Assembly: GCF_016623465.1 (NCBI RefSeq)
Contig: NZ_JAEDAJ010000007.1
Location: 62,001-126,000 of the forward strand
Direction: 5' to 3'
Length of the DNA stretch: 64,000 bases
Source of the DNA: Brachybacterium halotolerans
GTDB lineage: Bacteria > Actinomycetota > Actinomycetes > Actinomycetales > Dermabacteraceae
A program made the translations under genes and the position numbers. Positions 19,888-28,825 of the stretch are shown piece by piece. The notes below the pieces were generated by a model. It saw only the letters and a list, made by a program, of their open reading frames with translations. It was not told the DNA's origin and made no database searches. The first letter of the stretch is position 1; each line of letters opens with the position of its first letter.

Positions 19888-21468
19888 ATGAGCGCTCATC
19901 GCACGACGTCCCCGGCATCGGCGCGGTCCGGCTTCGCGACGCTGCGGCGCCGCGCCCTGGGCGCGGGCATCCGGGCCGCCTCGCTGCTCCCCGGCGGCGT
20001 CGGCGCGCGCGCCCGCTACCTCCGACTGACCCGGCGCATGGACCGCGGCGAGGTCCCTGCCGCGTGGCGCGGCGAGATGCTCGCCGAGCTGCGGCGGGCC
20101 GACGCGCTGCTCGCGCGCGGGGACGATGACGGCGCCGTCGAGTGGTTCGACAAGGCCCTGCGCGTGGCCTACCACGCCTCCCTCCATTACGGGCTCGAGG
20201 ACTCCCCTCTGATCACCGATCCGGACGGCTTCCTCGCGCCCGTGCGGGCGAGCGCGGTGGGCCGCCTCCTGCTCGCGCCGCCCGCCCGCGACGAGGGGCC
20301 CTCCCGTCCCGCACCGCGGGCGCGCGCGGCATCCGCGGGAGCGTCCGCGGCGGAGGGGTCCGCCCCCGTGCGCCTGCTCGTGATCGCCCAGCGCAACTGG
20401 ACCTTCGTGAACCCCGTCATCGACGCCCTCGAGGCGTACGGCTTCGAGGTGCGGCGCGTCGAGGTCGACGACCTCCCGCCCGCCGAGCGGCCCACCCGTG
20501 AGCGCGTGCTGCGCGCACGCATGGAGCTCGCCCGCACGGGACGGCGGCTGCCCACGCCCGCGGCCCTGGCCGAGCCGTTCGACTGGGCCGACGTGGTGCT
20601 CGTGGAATGGGGACACCACGTGCTCACCTGGGTCTCCCTGCTCGCGGACATGCCGCGCCTCACCGCCGCGCGCATCCACCGCTTCGAGGCCTACACGCCC
20701 TTCCCCCTGCTGACGGTCTTCGACGTCGTCGACCGCGTGCTGTTCGTCTCCCCGCACGTGCGCGCCCTCATCCAGCACCTCACGCCGAACCTCGAGCGCG
20801 CGGGCGAGATCATCGGCGTCGACAACTTCCTCGCCTACGGACTGGGCCCGGAGCCGCGCGCGCACCGGGACCCGCATCTGCTCGCCCAGGTGGGATGGCT
20901 GCGCCCCGTCAAGGACGTGCTGTTCACCCTGGACCTGCTGGAGCGCGTGCGCGCGAAGGATCCGCGTCACCGTCTGCAGCTCATCGGCCCCGGACTGCCC
21001 GAGGACCCCGCGCAGGACACCGCGTTCCAGGCCCGCGTGCGCCGGCGCATCGCGCAGTTCCCCGCGGGCGCGGTGCAGGTGCTGGGCGCCCGCTCGGACG
21101 TGCCCGACCTGCTCGCGATGGCCGGCTGGATCGTCTCCTCCTCGCTGCACGAGGGCGTCCACGAGGCCGTCATGGAGGGCATCGCGGCCGGCTGCGTCCC
21201 TCTGATCAGGAACTGGCCCGACGCCCGTCCCTACGGCGGCGCGGGCGTCATCTACCCCGACCGCTGGGTGGTCGAGGACCTCGACGAGGCCGTCGAGCGC
21301 GTGCTGCGCATCGAGCGCGAGGGCGCCCTCACCGAGGTCTCCGCAGAGGCGCGGGCGTGGGTCGTCGAGCGCCGCACCGCCTCGACCGTGACCGCCCGGT
21401 ACGCCGAGGCGCTCTCCCCGCAGCAGCCGACTGCCGGCGAGGAGCCGACCGGATCGACGCGCCGATGA
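19888..21468 (+). CDS. Glycosyltransferase, GT4-like, with N-terminal extension
   Basis: 526 residues. About 155 N-terminal residues form a basic helix region (TLRRRALGAGIRAASLLPGG), a tetratricopeptide-like stretch (DDDGAVEWFDKALRVAY) and a Pro/Ala linker. Then a GT-B glycosyltransferase begins at VRLLVIAQRNWTFVNP. The donor side has GWLRPVKDVLFTLDLLERV and an HEGVHEAVMEGIAAG segment corresponding to the GT4 E-x7-E motif. GGGGGAGGG just upstream of the ATG at 19888 is a strong ribosome site. It should add one sugar to the lipid-linked polymer in the cytoplasm; donor and acceptor are unknown. Confidence 0.8.
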   Translation: MSAHRTTSPASARSGFATLRRRALGAGIRAASLLPGGVGARARYLRLTRRMDRGEVPAAWRGEMLAELRRADALLARGDDDGAVEWFDKALRVAYHASLHYGLEDSPLITDPDGFLAPVRASAVGRLLLAPPARDEGPSRPAPRARAASAGASAAEGSAPVRLLVIAQRNWTFVNPVIDALEAYGFEVRRVEVDDLPPAERPTRERVLRARMELARTGRRLPTPAALAEPFDWADVVLVEWGHHVLTWVSLLADMPRLTAARIHRFEAYTPFPLLTVFDVVDRVLFVSPHVRALIQHLTPNLERAGEIIGVDNFLAYGLGPEPRAHRDPHLLAQVGWLRPVKDVLFTLDLLERVRAKDPRHRLQLIGPGLPEDPAQDTAFQARVRRRIAQFPAGAVQVLGARSDVPDLLAMAGWIVSSSLHEGVHEAVMEGIAAGCVPLIRNWPDARPYGGAGVIYPDRWVVEDLDEAVERVLRIEREGALTEVSAEARAWVVERRTASTVTARYAEALSPQQPTAGEEPTGSTRR

Positions 21469-23453
21469 CCTGGGGCTGGCTCCTCCCCGTGGTGGGAGCC
21501 TGGGCACTGCTGTGCGCCCCCGGCGCGCTGCTGCTCATCGCGGGCGGGGCCTGCATCGGGTGGCGCTGGGGAGCCGCCCCGGCGATCACCGTGCTGCTCG
21601 CGGTGGTCCTCGGCGCCCTCGACCACCTGCTCGGGATCCCGTGGACGCCGGTCACCGCCGGCGTGCAGCTGCTCGTGGTGCTCGTCCTCGTGCTCGGCGC
21701 GCGCCGGCTGATCATCGCGCGGGAGCGGGGGAGTGACCGAGGGGCCGACGAGGGAGACGCCGTTCCGTCGCGCCGGCGCCGGCGCCCGCGGGCGCTGGTG
21801 CTCGCGCTGGCCCCGGGCGCGCTCGCCCTCGCCCTGGGCCTGCTGATGGCCGGCTCCGCCGCCCGCCACATGGGCGGCATCGACACCCTCAACGGCAGCT
21901 ACGACGCGTCCTTCCACATCGCCGCGATCGCCTTCGTGCGCGCGGACCGCGATGCCTTCCTGTTCACCGCCCTGCAGGGCATCTACCACGAGACCACGTT
22001 CTATCCCGCCGGCTGGGACGTCCTGGCCGCCCTGCTCCCCGGTGACGCGATCACCGCCGCCAACGCCATGGCCCTCGCGTTGGTCGCCGCGATCCCGGGC
22101 GCCCTCGGCGCCATGGTCGCGCTGCTCCAGGGCGGCAGGGGCACGCTGCGCGAGGTCCGGGTGCTGCCGATGCTGGCCGCGCTGTGCGCGCCGATGTTCC
22201 TCTCGCTGCCGGTGATGATCCTGGTGATGGGACTCTGGCCCTCGGCCCTGGGGTCGCTGTGCCTGCCGCCCGCCCTCGGCGCCCTGTGGGCGATCCACCG
22301 CGCCGTGCGCAGCGGTGAGCGCCGCGCCGCCGAGCTCTGGCCCTGCGCCCTGCTCCTCGTCGGGGCGGTCGCGGCCCACCCCTCGACGCTGTTCTCGCTC
22401 GCCGTCGCCCTCCTCGCGGGCATCCTCGCCCAGGGCGTCCTCGACGTGACGCGGGCCCGCACGCGCCGCCGCGGGGTCCTCGAGCTCGCGGTGATCGCGC
22501 TCGTGCTCCTGGTCTACGGGATCACCTCGCACCTGCTGCTCGCCTCGATGGACCTCACCACCACCCGCCCGTGGCCGTGGACGGCCTTCCTCGCCTCCCT
22601 GGTCACCGACCGTCCCCGCGTCTCCGCGCTCGGCAGCCTCCAATGGCCGATCCTCGCCGTGTGGGCGCTCGCGCTGCTCGGTGCGACGCAGGCGGTGCGC
22701 GAGCGCCGCCGGCAGGGCACAACGGCCATCGTGCTGCTGGTCCTCGCGCTCGGCCTGAGCATCCTCACGAACCTCGACTCCATCTGGGCGCGCACGTGGG
22801 TGAACCCCTGGTACGGAGCGCGCGAGCGCATCGCCCCGCTCCTCATGTGCGCCCTCGTCGCCCTCGCGGCCATCGGGCTCGACGCGCTGTGGGCGCGGGA
22901 CGCGCGGGCCGAGGGGGAGGGGCACCGGCTTTCGCTCGGCACGTCGGCCCTCGTGGTCCTCGCGCTCGTCTCCCTCGTGGCGGCCGTGCTGCCCGGCCGC
23001 CTGCCCTTCGCTGGCTCCCTGGCCTACACCGACTACGGCGTCCAGATCGCCTCCTACGCGACCCCCGAGGAGCGCGACTTCATCGAGCGCACGGCCGCCG
23101 CGCTGCCCGCGGACGCCGTGGTGATCGGCAACCCGCGCGACGGCGAGGGCCTGTACTGGTCGATCGGCGGCGTCGAGACCGTGTTCCCCACCCTCGCCGA
23201 GCCCCAGACGCTCGACTCGCGCCGCGTCGCCCGCTACGCCTTCAAGGCCGACCGCGACGCGAAGGTGTGCACCTCGCTGCACAACGTCGGCCCCACCCAC
23301 CTCTACGTCGACACCTCCGCGGACTCCGGCGAGGCGATCGCCCCCGAGGCGTCCGTGCTGTGGGAGGGCCTCGCGAAGATCCCGCGCTCCAAGCTGCGCC
23401 TGGTGGACCGCGAGGGACCCTACGCCCTCTATGAGATCGAGCCCCTGTGCTGA
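21465..23453 (+). CDS. Polytopic membrane protein, GT-C/DUF6541-like
   Basis: 662 residues with about a dozen hydrophobic segments, starting with MTWGWLLPVVGAWALL. After the third or fourth helix comes an extracytoplasmic loop with GSYDASFHI, then FYPAGWDVLA. The paralogue at 33.7-35.7 kb has ERWDTLYHL and PYPGGFHALA in the same place. An acidic residue in the first large loop plus a YP(A/G)G motif is typical of GT-C enzymes that use polyprenyl-phosphate sugars. The C-terminal 160 residues form a soluble outer domain (VVIGNPRDGEGLYW...). The ATG overlaps the upstream stop (ATGA). Transferase activity is inference. Confidence 0.7.
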   Translation: MTWGWLLPVVGAWALLCAPGALLLIAGGACIGWRWGAAPAITVLLAVVLGALDHLLGIPWTPVTAGVQLLVVLVLVLGARRLIIARERGSDRGADEGDAVPSRRRRRPRALVLALAPGALALALGLLMAGSAARHMGGIDTLNGSYDASFHIAAIAFVRADRDAFLFTALQGIYHETTFYPAGWDVLAALLPGDAITAANAMALALVAAIPGALGAMVALLQGGRGTLREVRVLPMLAALCAPMFLSLPVMILVMGLWPSALGSLCLPPALGALWAIHRAVRSGERRAAELWPCALLLVGAVAAHPSTLFSLAVALLAGILAQGVLDVTRARTRRRGVLELAVIALVLLVYGITSHLLLASMDLTTTRPWPWTAFLASLVTDRPRVSALGSLQWPILAVWALALLGATQAVRERRRQGTTAIVLLVLALGLSILTNLDSIWARTWVNPWYGARERIAPLLMCALVALAAIGLDALWARDARAEGEGHRLSLGTSALVVLALVSLVAAVLPGRLPFAGSLAYTDYGVQIASYATPEERDFIERTAAALPADAVVIGNPRDGEGLYWSIGGVETVFPTLAEPQTLDSRRVARYAFKADRDAKVCTSLHNVGPTHLYVDTSADSGEAIAPEASVLWEGLAKIPRSKLRLVDREGPYALYEIEPLC

Positions 23454-23487
23454 TGGCCGGCGCAGGGTCCTCACGGACCGCGCACGG

Positions 23488-23493
23488 TAGCGT
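23488..23493 (+). promoter_or_regulatory. Promoter -10 of the ABC transporter gene, with nearby inverted repeat
   Basis: TAGCGT lies about 52 bases before the GTG at 23545; GAAGGAAGG gives a ribosome site. Just upstream, GGTCC-TCAC-GGACC (23466-23479) forms a small perfect inverted repeat at the -35 position. It could be an operator or the end hairpin of the previous gene. Confidence 0.35.
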
Positions 23494-23544
23494 GAGCGCA
23501 CCCGGCGCGGCCCAGCCGCCCGTACCCCGCGAAGGAAGGCCCCT

Positions 23545-25440
23545 GTGAAGCGCACCCTCCAGACCGTGCTGCGCACGATGTCCGTGCTCCCGCGCGACTC
23601 CCGACGTTTCCTGTGGGCCTTCGCGACGGTCATGAGCCTGCTCGCGCTGCTCGACGTCATCGGCCTCGGCGCCATGGCGATCGCCCTCCAGGCGCTCATG
23701 GGCGGCGAGCAGACCGTGGTGATCCCCGTGGTCGGCTGGACGTTCGAGGGCTTCGGGCAGGTCGTCTGGCTCGTGGGCGTGTTCGTCGTGCTCACGATCG
23801 TCAAGAGCGCCCTGAACCTGCTGACGATCCGCGAGGCCACCAAGCGCTTCGCCAAGCACGAGGTCGCGATCGGGCAGATGCTCTTCCGCTCCTATATGTC
23901 GTCCCCGTGGGTGGATCGCACCTCCCGCTCGAGCCAGGAGATCATCCGCATGGTCGACTCGGGCGTCGCGGCCGTGGTCGCGAACGTCCTCATGCCCTCG
24001 ATGACCGTGATCAGCGAGTTCGCGACGATCTCCGTGATCACGGTGGGCCTGTTCGTCCTGGACTGGAAGCTCGCGCTCGCGACGATGATCTACCTGGGGC
24101 TCGTCGCCCTGGTCATGTCGCGCGTGATCTCCCCGCTCGCCGTGAGGAACGGCGCCGTGAACCGCGACAACTCGATCCGCGTGGTCCGCCTGCTCGGCGA
24201 GGTGCTCTCGGCCCTCAAGGAGATCACCCTCAAGGGCAACGAGAAGGAGGTCGGGGAGATCGTCGCCGACCGCCGGGACCTGGCCTCCGAGACCCGCGCC
24301 TTCGCCCAGTACTACAACCAGATGCCGCGCTTCGTGCTCGAGGCCGGACTGGTGGGCGGATTCGTCGTCGTCGGCGGCGTCGGCTACCTCTCCGGCGGGC
24401 CGACGGGCGCGCTGTCCTCGGTCGCGCTGTTCGGGGTCGCGGGCTTCCGCCTGGTGCCCTCGCTGACCCGCTTCCAGTCCACGCAGAACCGGATCCTCAC
24501 CAACGCGGCGTTCTCCGACTACATCATCGACGACATCGAGCAGGCCCGGGAGAACGTCTCCCGCACGGAGCGGCCGGACTCCGCGGAGCTCGCTCCCGGC
24601 CGCCGGGACATCGTCCTCGAGGACGTCAGCTTCGTGTACCCCAGCCGTGAGGAGCCCGCCGTGCGCGACGTCTCCCTGCGGATCCCCGCCGGGTCCTCGG
24701 CCGCCTTCGTCGGCACCTCGGGGGCCGGCAAGTCCACGATGGTCGATCTGCTGCTGGGCCTGATCACCCCCACCGCGGGACGGATCCTCGTGGGCGGGCA
24801 GGACATCACGACCGTCATGCGCCAGTGGCGCTCCCAGGTCGGCTACGTGCCCCAGGAGGTCGCCCTGTTCGATGTGAGCGTCGCCGAGAACGTGGCGCTG
24901 ACCTGGGACCCCGCCGACGTCGACGAAGAGCGCGTCCACGATGCGCTCTCGCGTGCGCAGCTGCTGGAGACCATCGAGGAGCGCCCCGGCGGCATCCACG
25001 GGACCGTCGGGGAGCGCGGCACCACGCTCTCCGGCGGGCAGCGCCAGCGCCTCGGCATCGCGCGCGGCCTGTACTCCGATCCGCAGGTGCTCGTGCTCGA
25101 CGAGGCCACGAGCGCCCTGGACACGTCCACGGAGGCCGCCGTCACCGCGGGCATCCGCGACCTCGGCGAGGAGGTCACCACGATCACCATCGCCCATCGC
25201 CTGGCGACCATCCAGCACTGCGACGTCGTCTTCTACATGCAGGAGGGCGAGGTGCTCGCCCAGGGCACGTTCGACGAGGTCGTGGGCGCGGTCCCCGCCT
25301 TCGCCGAGCAGGCCGCCCTCGCCGGCCTCGTGCGCGGCGGGGTGCAGGAGAAGGTCGCCCAGGACGTCGAGCACGGGCTGGAGGCCGGCCTCGACGACGG
25401 TGCCGACGACGAGAGCTCGCAGGAGGGGAGCGCCCGATGA
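23545..25440 (+). CDS. ABC transporter, fused permease and ATPase (flippase/exporter type)
   Basis: 631 residues. Six membrane helices in the first 340 residues are followed by a nucleotide-binding domain with Walker A GTSGAGKST, Q loop YVPQEVALFD, signature LSGGQRQR, Walker B VLVLDEATSALD and switch His in IAHRLAT. The TM-NBD fusion works as a homodimer, as in PglK and MsbA, which flip lipid-linked glycans. Flanked by glycosyltransferase genes, its likely cargo is the undecaprenyl- or decaprenyl-linked glycopolymer of this locus. The C-terminal 50 residues are acidic and unlike the family. The next gene overlaps by ATGA. Confidence 0.85.
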   Translation: MKRTLQTVLRTMSVLPRDSRRFLWAFATVMSLLALLDVIGLGAMAIALQALMGGEQTVVIPVVGWTFEGFGQVVWLVGVFVVLTIVKSALNLLTIREATKRFAKHEVAIGQMLFRSYMSSPWVDRTSRSSQEIIRMVDSGVAAVVANVLMPSMTVISEFATISVITVGLFVLDWKLALATMIYLGLVALVMSRVISPLAVRNGAVNRDNSIRVVRLLGEVLSALKEITLKGNEKEVGEIVADRRDLASETRAFAQYYNQMPRFVLEAGLVGGFVVVGGVGYLSGGPTGALSSVALFGVAGFRLVPSLTRFQSTQNRILTNAAFSDYIIDDIEQARENVSRTERPDSAELAPGRRDIVLEDVSFVYPSREEPAVRDVSLRIPAGSSAAFVGTSGAGKSTMVDLLLGLITPTAGRILVGGQDITTVMRQWRSQVGYVPQEVALFDVSVAENVALTWDPADVDEERVHDALSRAQLLETIEERPGGIHGTVGERGTTLSGGQRQRLGIARGLYSDPQVLVLDEATSALDTSTEAAVTAGIRDLGEEVTTITIAHRLATIQHCDVVFYMQEGEVLAQGTFDEVVGAVPAFAEQAALAGLVRGGVQEKVAQDVEHGLEAGLDDGADDESSQEGSAR

Positions 25441-26564
25441 GCCCGAGCCTCGTGATCCTGTCCTTCTCGCACCTGGTGAGCGACCCGCGCGTGCAACGGC
25501 AGATCGCCCTCTTCGCCCCGCGGTACCACGTGACCACCGTCGGCTTCGGGCCGAGCCCGCACCCGGACGTCGAGCACATGGAGATCCCCGAGGGCACCCG
25601 CGCGTGGCCCGACTCCAAGCAGCACCTGCTCACGCGGCGCTTCCGCGGTGCCCACTGGTCGATGAGCGCTGTGCGCGCCGCCCACGACCTGCTCGAGGCT
25701 CGACGGGGCACGATGGACGCCGTCCTCGCCAACGACACGAACACCCTGCCGCTGGCCCTGTGGCTCGAGCCCCGCCGCGGCGTCCACGCCGATCTGCACG
25801 AGTACGCGCCGCGCGAGAAGGAGCACCAGCGCAGCTGGCGCTGGTTCGTCGCCCCTTACCAGCGCTGGCTGTGCCGCACGTGCCTGCCCCGCGTCGCCTC
25901 GGTGACGACGGTCTCGCCCGGTCTCGCCCGCGAGTACGCGCAGCGCTTCGGGATCGAGGTCCAGGTCGTCACCAACGCCTCCGCCCGCCGGGACCTGCCG
26001 GTGCGGCCGACGGGAGAGCCGATCCGCCTGCTGCACACGGGCGTGGCGCGGGCGAACCGTCACCTCGAGTCGATGATCGAGGCGATGCGGGGCCTCGAGG
26101 GTCGCGCGACCCTCGACCTCATGCTCATGCCCAGCGAGCCCGGGTACATTGAGCGCCTCGCGCAGCTCGCGGAGGACGTCCCGGGCGTCGCGCTGCGGGA
26201 CCCGGTCCCCTTCGTGCAGCTCGTGGACACCGTCGCCGAGTACGACGTCTCCCTCGTCGTCTTCCCGAACACCACCTTCAACCTCGAGCACTCGCTGCCC
26301 AACAAGCTCTTCGAGGCCGTGCAGGGCCGGACCGGCGTGATCGTCGGCCCCTCCCCGGATATGGCGGAGCTGGTGGGCGCGCACGGTCTCGGCGCGGTGC
26401 TCCCGGCGGCCGACGCCCCGGCGATGCACGCGGAGATCACGGGCCTGACCCCGGAGACGGTCGACGGCTGGAAGCACGCGAGCGCTGCCGCCGCGGACGA
26501 GCTCAGCGCCGAGCAGCAGGTGCGGACGTGGGAGAGGGCCGTCGCCGCGATCGTGGGGGAGTGA
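25437..26564 (+). CDS. Glycosyltransferase, GT4-like
   Basis: 375 residues, GT-B fold. N-terminal domain: LVILSFSHLVSDPRVQRQI, ANDTNTLPLALWL and VTTVSPGLAREYA. The C-terminal domain contains LLHTGVARANRHLE (donor-side start), FNLEHSLPNKLFEAVQG, and a hydrophobic linker. ANDTNTL also occurs in the minus-strand enzyme at 28.8 kb, so the two may bind similar acceptors. The ATG overlaps the ABC transporter stop, so enzyme and exporter are made together. It ends 10 bases before the convergent gene. Donor sugar unknown. Confidence 0.78.
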   Translation: MSPSLVILSFSHLVSDPRVQRQIALFAPRYHVTTVGFGPSPHPDVEHMEIPEGTRAWPDSKQHLLTRRFRGAHWSMSAVRAAHDLLEARRGTMDAVLANDTNTLPLALWLEPRRGVHADLHEYAPREKEHQRSWRWFVAPYQRWLCRTCLPRVASVTTVSPGLAREYAQRFGIEVQVVTNASARRDLPVRPTGEPIRLLHTGVARANRHLESMIEAMRGLEGRATLDLMLMPSEPGYIERLAQLAEDVPGVALRDPVPFVQLVDTVAEYDVSLVVFPNTTFNLEHSLPNKLFEAVQGRTGVIVGPSPDMAELVGAHGLGAVLPAADAPAMHAEITGLTPETVDGWKHASAAAADELSAEQQVRTWERAVAAIVGE

Positions 26565-26573
26565 CGCTTCACC

Positions 26574-27686
26574 TCAGCCCCGTCGCACCCGCGGCAGCAT
26601 CTGCACGGCGAGCGACGCGGCCATGAACCGCGGCGGCGCCTCGCGGTCGAGCACCTGGGTGATCTCGCGGGGCAGCAGCGTCGCGGGGCGCCCGTGCCGA
26701 CGCCGATCGCGCGCGGCGGCCATGAGCTCCTCGGCCCCGATCCCGGGGTCCAGGCACGCATCGAGCAGTCGGCGATCGGCCCGCGAGAGCGGGCGGGCGC
26801 ATCCGGGGGCGCGGCGCAGGACGTCGGCCGAGATCTCCGCGAGAGCCTCGCGCTCCTCGTGCGTCCAGATCTCGGCGTCCTGGCGGTAGAAGACGGCGCC
26901 GAACACGTGGATGCGCAGCAGCTTCGTGCCGATCGCGCGGCGGGCGGGGCGGGGGAGCACGCCGAACCAGTCGGCCTCGAGCAGATCGGGGAAGAAGCCG
27001 AGCTGCTCGCGCATCGGACGGATCACGTAGGTCACGCGGTCCCCGGCGTCCTCGCCGATCACGTAGGGAGGGCCGAAGCGGTCGTAGGCGGTGGGCACGG
27101 TCGCCATCAGCTGCGTCACCATGCCCACGTCGCCGCCCACGGTCGCGCCCTCCACGAGATGCGCCCCGGTGCGCGTGAGCATCGCCCGGCTCATGAGACC
27201 CAGCGGCGCCGAGCGGTAGGCGAGACGATCCCGGGCGAGGTCCGCGAGGCCCCCGCGCAGCATCCGCGCCGCGGGGGTGGGCACCCCACGGCCGGCGGTG
27301 CCGAGGGCGAGGCGGGTGATGACGAACTCTGCGCCCGTGCGCTCCTGCACGGCGAGCCAGGAGGCGACGGCGCCCGCGGCCAGGGTGTCGTCCGAGCCCA
27401 TGATCGCGACGAACGGCGCGGTGCCGTCGCACATCCCGGCGTTGAACGGACCCGAGGCGGAGCGGAACCCGTCGCGGTGCTCGAGGATCCTCACCCGGTC
27501 CCGGTGCTCGGGTCGGATCGCGCCGAGGATCTCGTCGGCGGGTCGGTTGTGGGCGACGACCACCACGTTCGCGTGCTCGGCATTGCCCTCGAGGATCGAG
27601 GCGACGGCGCGGCCCACGGGACGCTCGGGCGTGTGGCACGCGATGACGACGTCGACGGGCTTCGCGGGGGAGCTGAGGGGCGTCAT
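26574..27686 (-). CDS. Glycosyltransferase family 2
   Basis: 370 residues. N-terminal GT-A domain: VDVVIACHTPERPVGRAVASIL, with the metal motif in AIMGSDDTLAAGAV (the Asp-Asp of the DxD type). The C-terminal 150 residues are helical and basic without clear membrane spans. It is the last of three minus-strand glycosyltransferase genes, each overlapping the next by ATGA, so they act as one operon from the promoter near 30.24 kb. The nucleotide-sugar donor is not deducible. Confidence 0.78.
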   Translation of the reverse strand: MTPLSSPAKPVDVVIACHTPERPVGRAVASILEGNAEHANVVVVAHNRPADEILGAIRPEHRDRVRILEHRDGFRSASGPFNAGMCDGTAPFVAIMGSDDTLAAGAVASWLAVQERTGAEFVITRLALGTAGRGVPTPAARMLRGGLADLARDRLAYRSAPLGLMSRAMLTRTGAHLVEGATVGGDVGMVTQLMATVPTAYDRFGPPYVIGEDAGDRVTYVIRPMREQLGFFPDLLEADWFGVLPRPARRAIGTKLLRIHVFGAVFYRQDAEIWTHEEREALAEISADVLRRAPGCARPLSRADRRLLDACLDPGIGAEELMAAARDRRRHGRPATLLPREITQVLDREAPPRFMAASLAVQMLPRVRRG

Positions 27687-28825
27687 CGCTGCATCCCCGT
27701 CCCGGCGTCGCCGCGACCGGCGGCGTCCTCGGCCTCGTCCAGCAGTCGCGTGTACTGCGCGGCGTAGGCGGCGCCGACGGCCTGCGTCGAGAAGCGGTTG
27801 CCGATGGTCGCGGCGATGTCCTCGCTGCTCAGCTCCCGCGTGCGCGCGTCGACGTCGAGGATCGCGTCCGCGTAGCGCACGGGATCCTGCGCGTCGATGA
27901 GGGAGCCGACGGTGGGTTCGACGTACTCTCCCTGACCTCCCGTCGCGCCGAGCACCACGGGGCGCCCCGCGACGATCGCCTCGGCGGCGGAGACGAAGAA
28001 GTTGTCGGCCCGCGTGGGCCCGAAGAACAGGTCGGCGTCCCCCAGGGCCTCGCGCACTCCCGCGGCGCTCGCCGTGCCCGGCAGCGCGATCCGCTCCTCG
28101 ATCCCGAGCTCGCGCGCGAGGGCGAGCGTCTCCTCGCGCAGCGGGCCCTCCCCGAGCCAGGTCAGGTGCGCGTCCACGCCGCGGATCGTCAGCTCGGCCA
28201 CGGTGCCCACGGCGACCAGGGGATCCTTGCGGTCGATGAGGCCGCCCGTGGAGACCAGCCGCAGCGACCCGTCGGCCCGATCCCGGCGAGGGACCAGGGC
28301 CCCGGGGTCGACGATGCACGGGACCACGTCGGTGGGCCGGTGCCCCCGCACGACGCGCAGCGGCTCGGCGAGGTACTCGCACACGGCCGTCGCCCGATCC
28401 GGCTTCGCGAGCAGGCGGGAGAGCGCCGGCAGCGCGACCCGCGCGGGGGCCCGCAGGGTCTCCGGCGTGGTGAGCGCCGACCAGTGCTCGGTGTGCAGCC
28501 AGGGCGCCCGCGGCCGCCGCAGGGCGAGCGGCAGCAGCGTCGAGAAGGCCATCGAATGGACCACGTCGGCGCCGTCGAAGGCCGGTCCGAGCACCCGGGC
28601 GGCGCGCAGCACCTGATCCGGACGGCGCGGATCCATGGGGATCCGCAGCACGTCCAGCCCCTCGTGCACGAGCCGCCGGGTGCCGTCGTCGTCGCCGGGC
28701 GGGACCAGATGCACGAGCCGCACCTGGGCGTGCTCGGCGATCGCGCGCGCGTCGCGCACCACGAAGGACCCGCGCGACGGAGCCGCCTGCGTGGGGAACC
28801 AGGTGGTCAGCAGGGTGGCTCTCAT
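27683..28825 (-). CDS. Glycosyltransferase family 4
   Basis: 380 residues, GT-B. LLTTWFPTQAAPSRGSFV at the start is a familiar GT4 opening. The middle has HTEHWSAL and a SRLLAKPDRATAVCEYLA acceptor-side region. The donor side begins LRLVSTGGLIDRKDPLVAVG, with FGPTRADNFFVSAAEAIVAG carrying the E-x7-E-like motif. The start at 28825 and the stop at 27683 both overlap neighbours by 4 bases. A retaining hexosyl- or N-acetylhexosaminyltransferase is plausible; the donor is unknown. Confidence 0.82.
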   Translation of the reverse strand: MRATLLTTWFPTQAAPSRGSFVVRDARAIAEHAQVRLVHLVPPGDDDGTRRLVHEGLDVLRIPMDPRRPDQVLRAARVLGPAFDGADVVHSMAFSTLLPLALRRPRAPWLHTEHWSALTTPETLRAPARVALPALSRLLAKPDRATAVCEYLAEPLRVVRGHRPTDVVPCIVDPGALVPRRDRADGSLRLVSTGGLIDRKDPLVAVGTVAELTIRGVDAHLTWLGEGPLREETLALARELGIEERIALPGTASAAGVREALGDADLFFGPTRADNFFVSAAEAIVAGRPVVLGATGGQGEYVEPTVGSLIDAQDPVRYADAILDVDARTRELSSEDIAATIGNRFSTQAVGAAYAAQYTRLLDEAEDAAGRGDAGTGMQR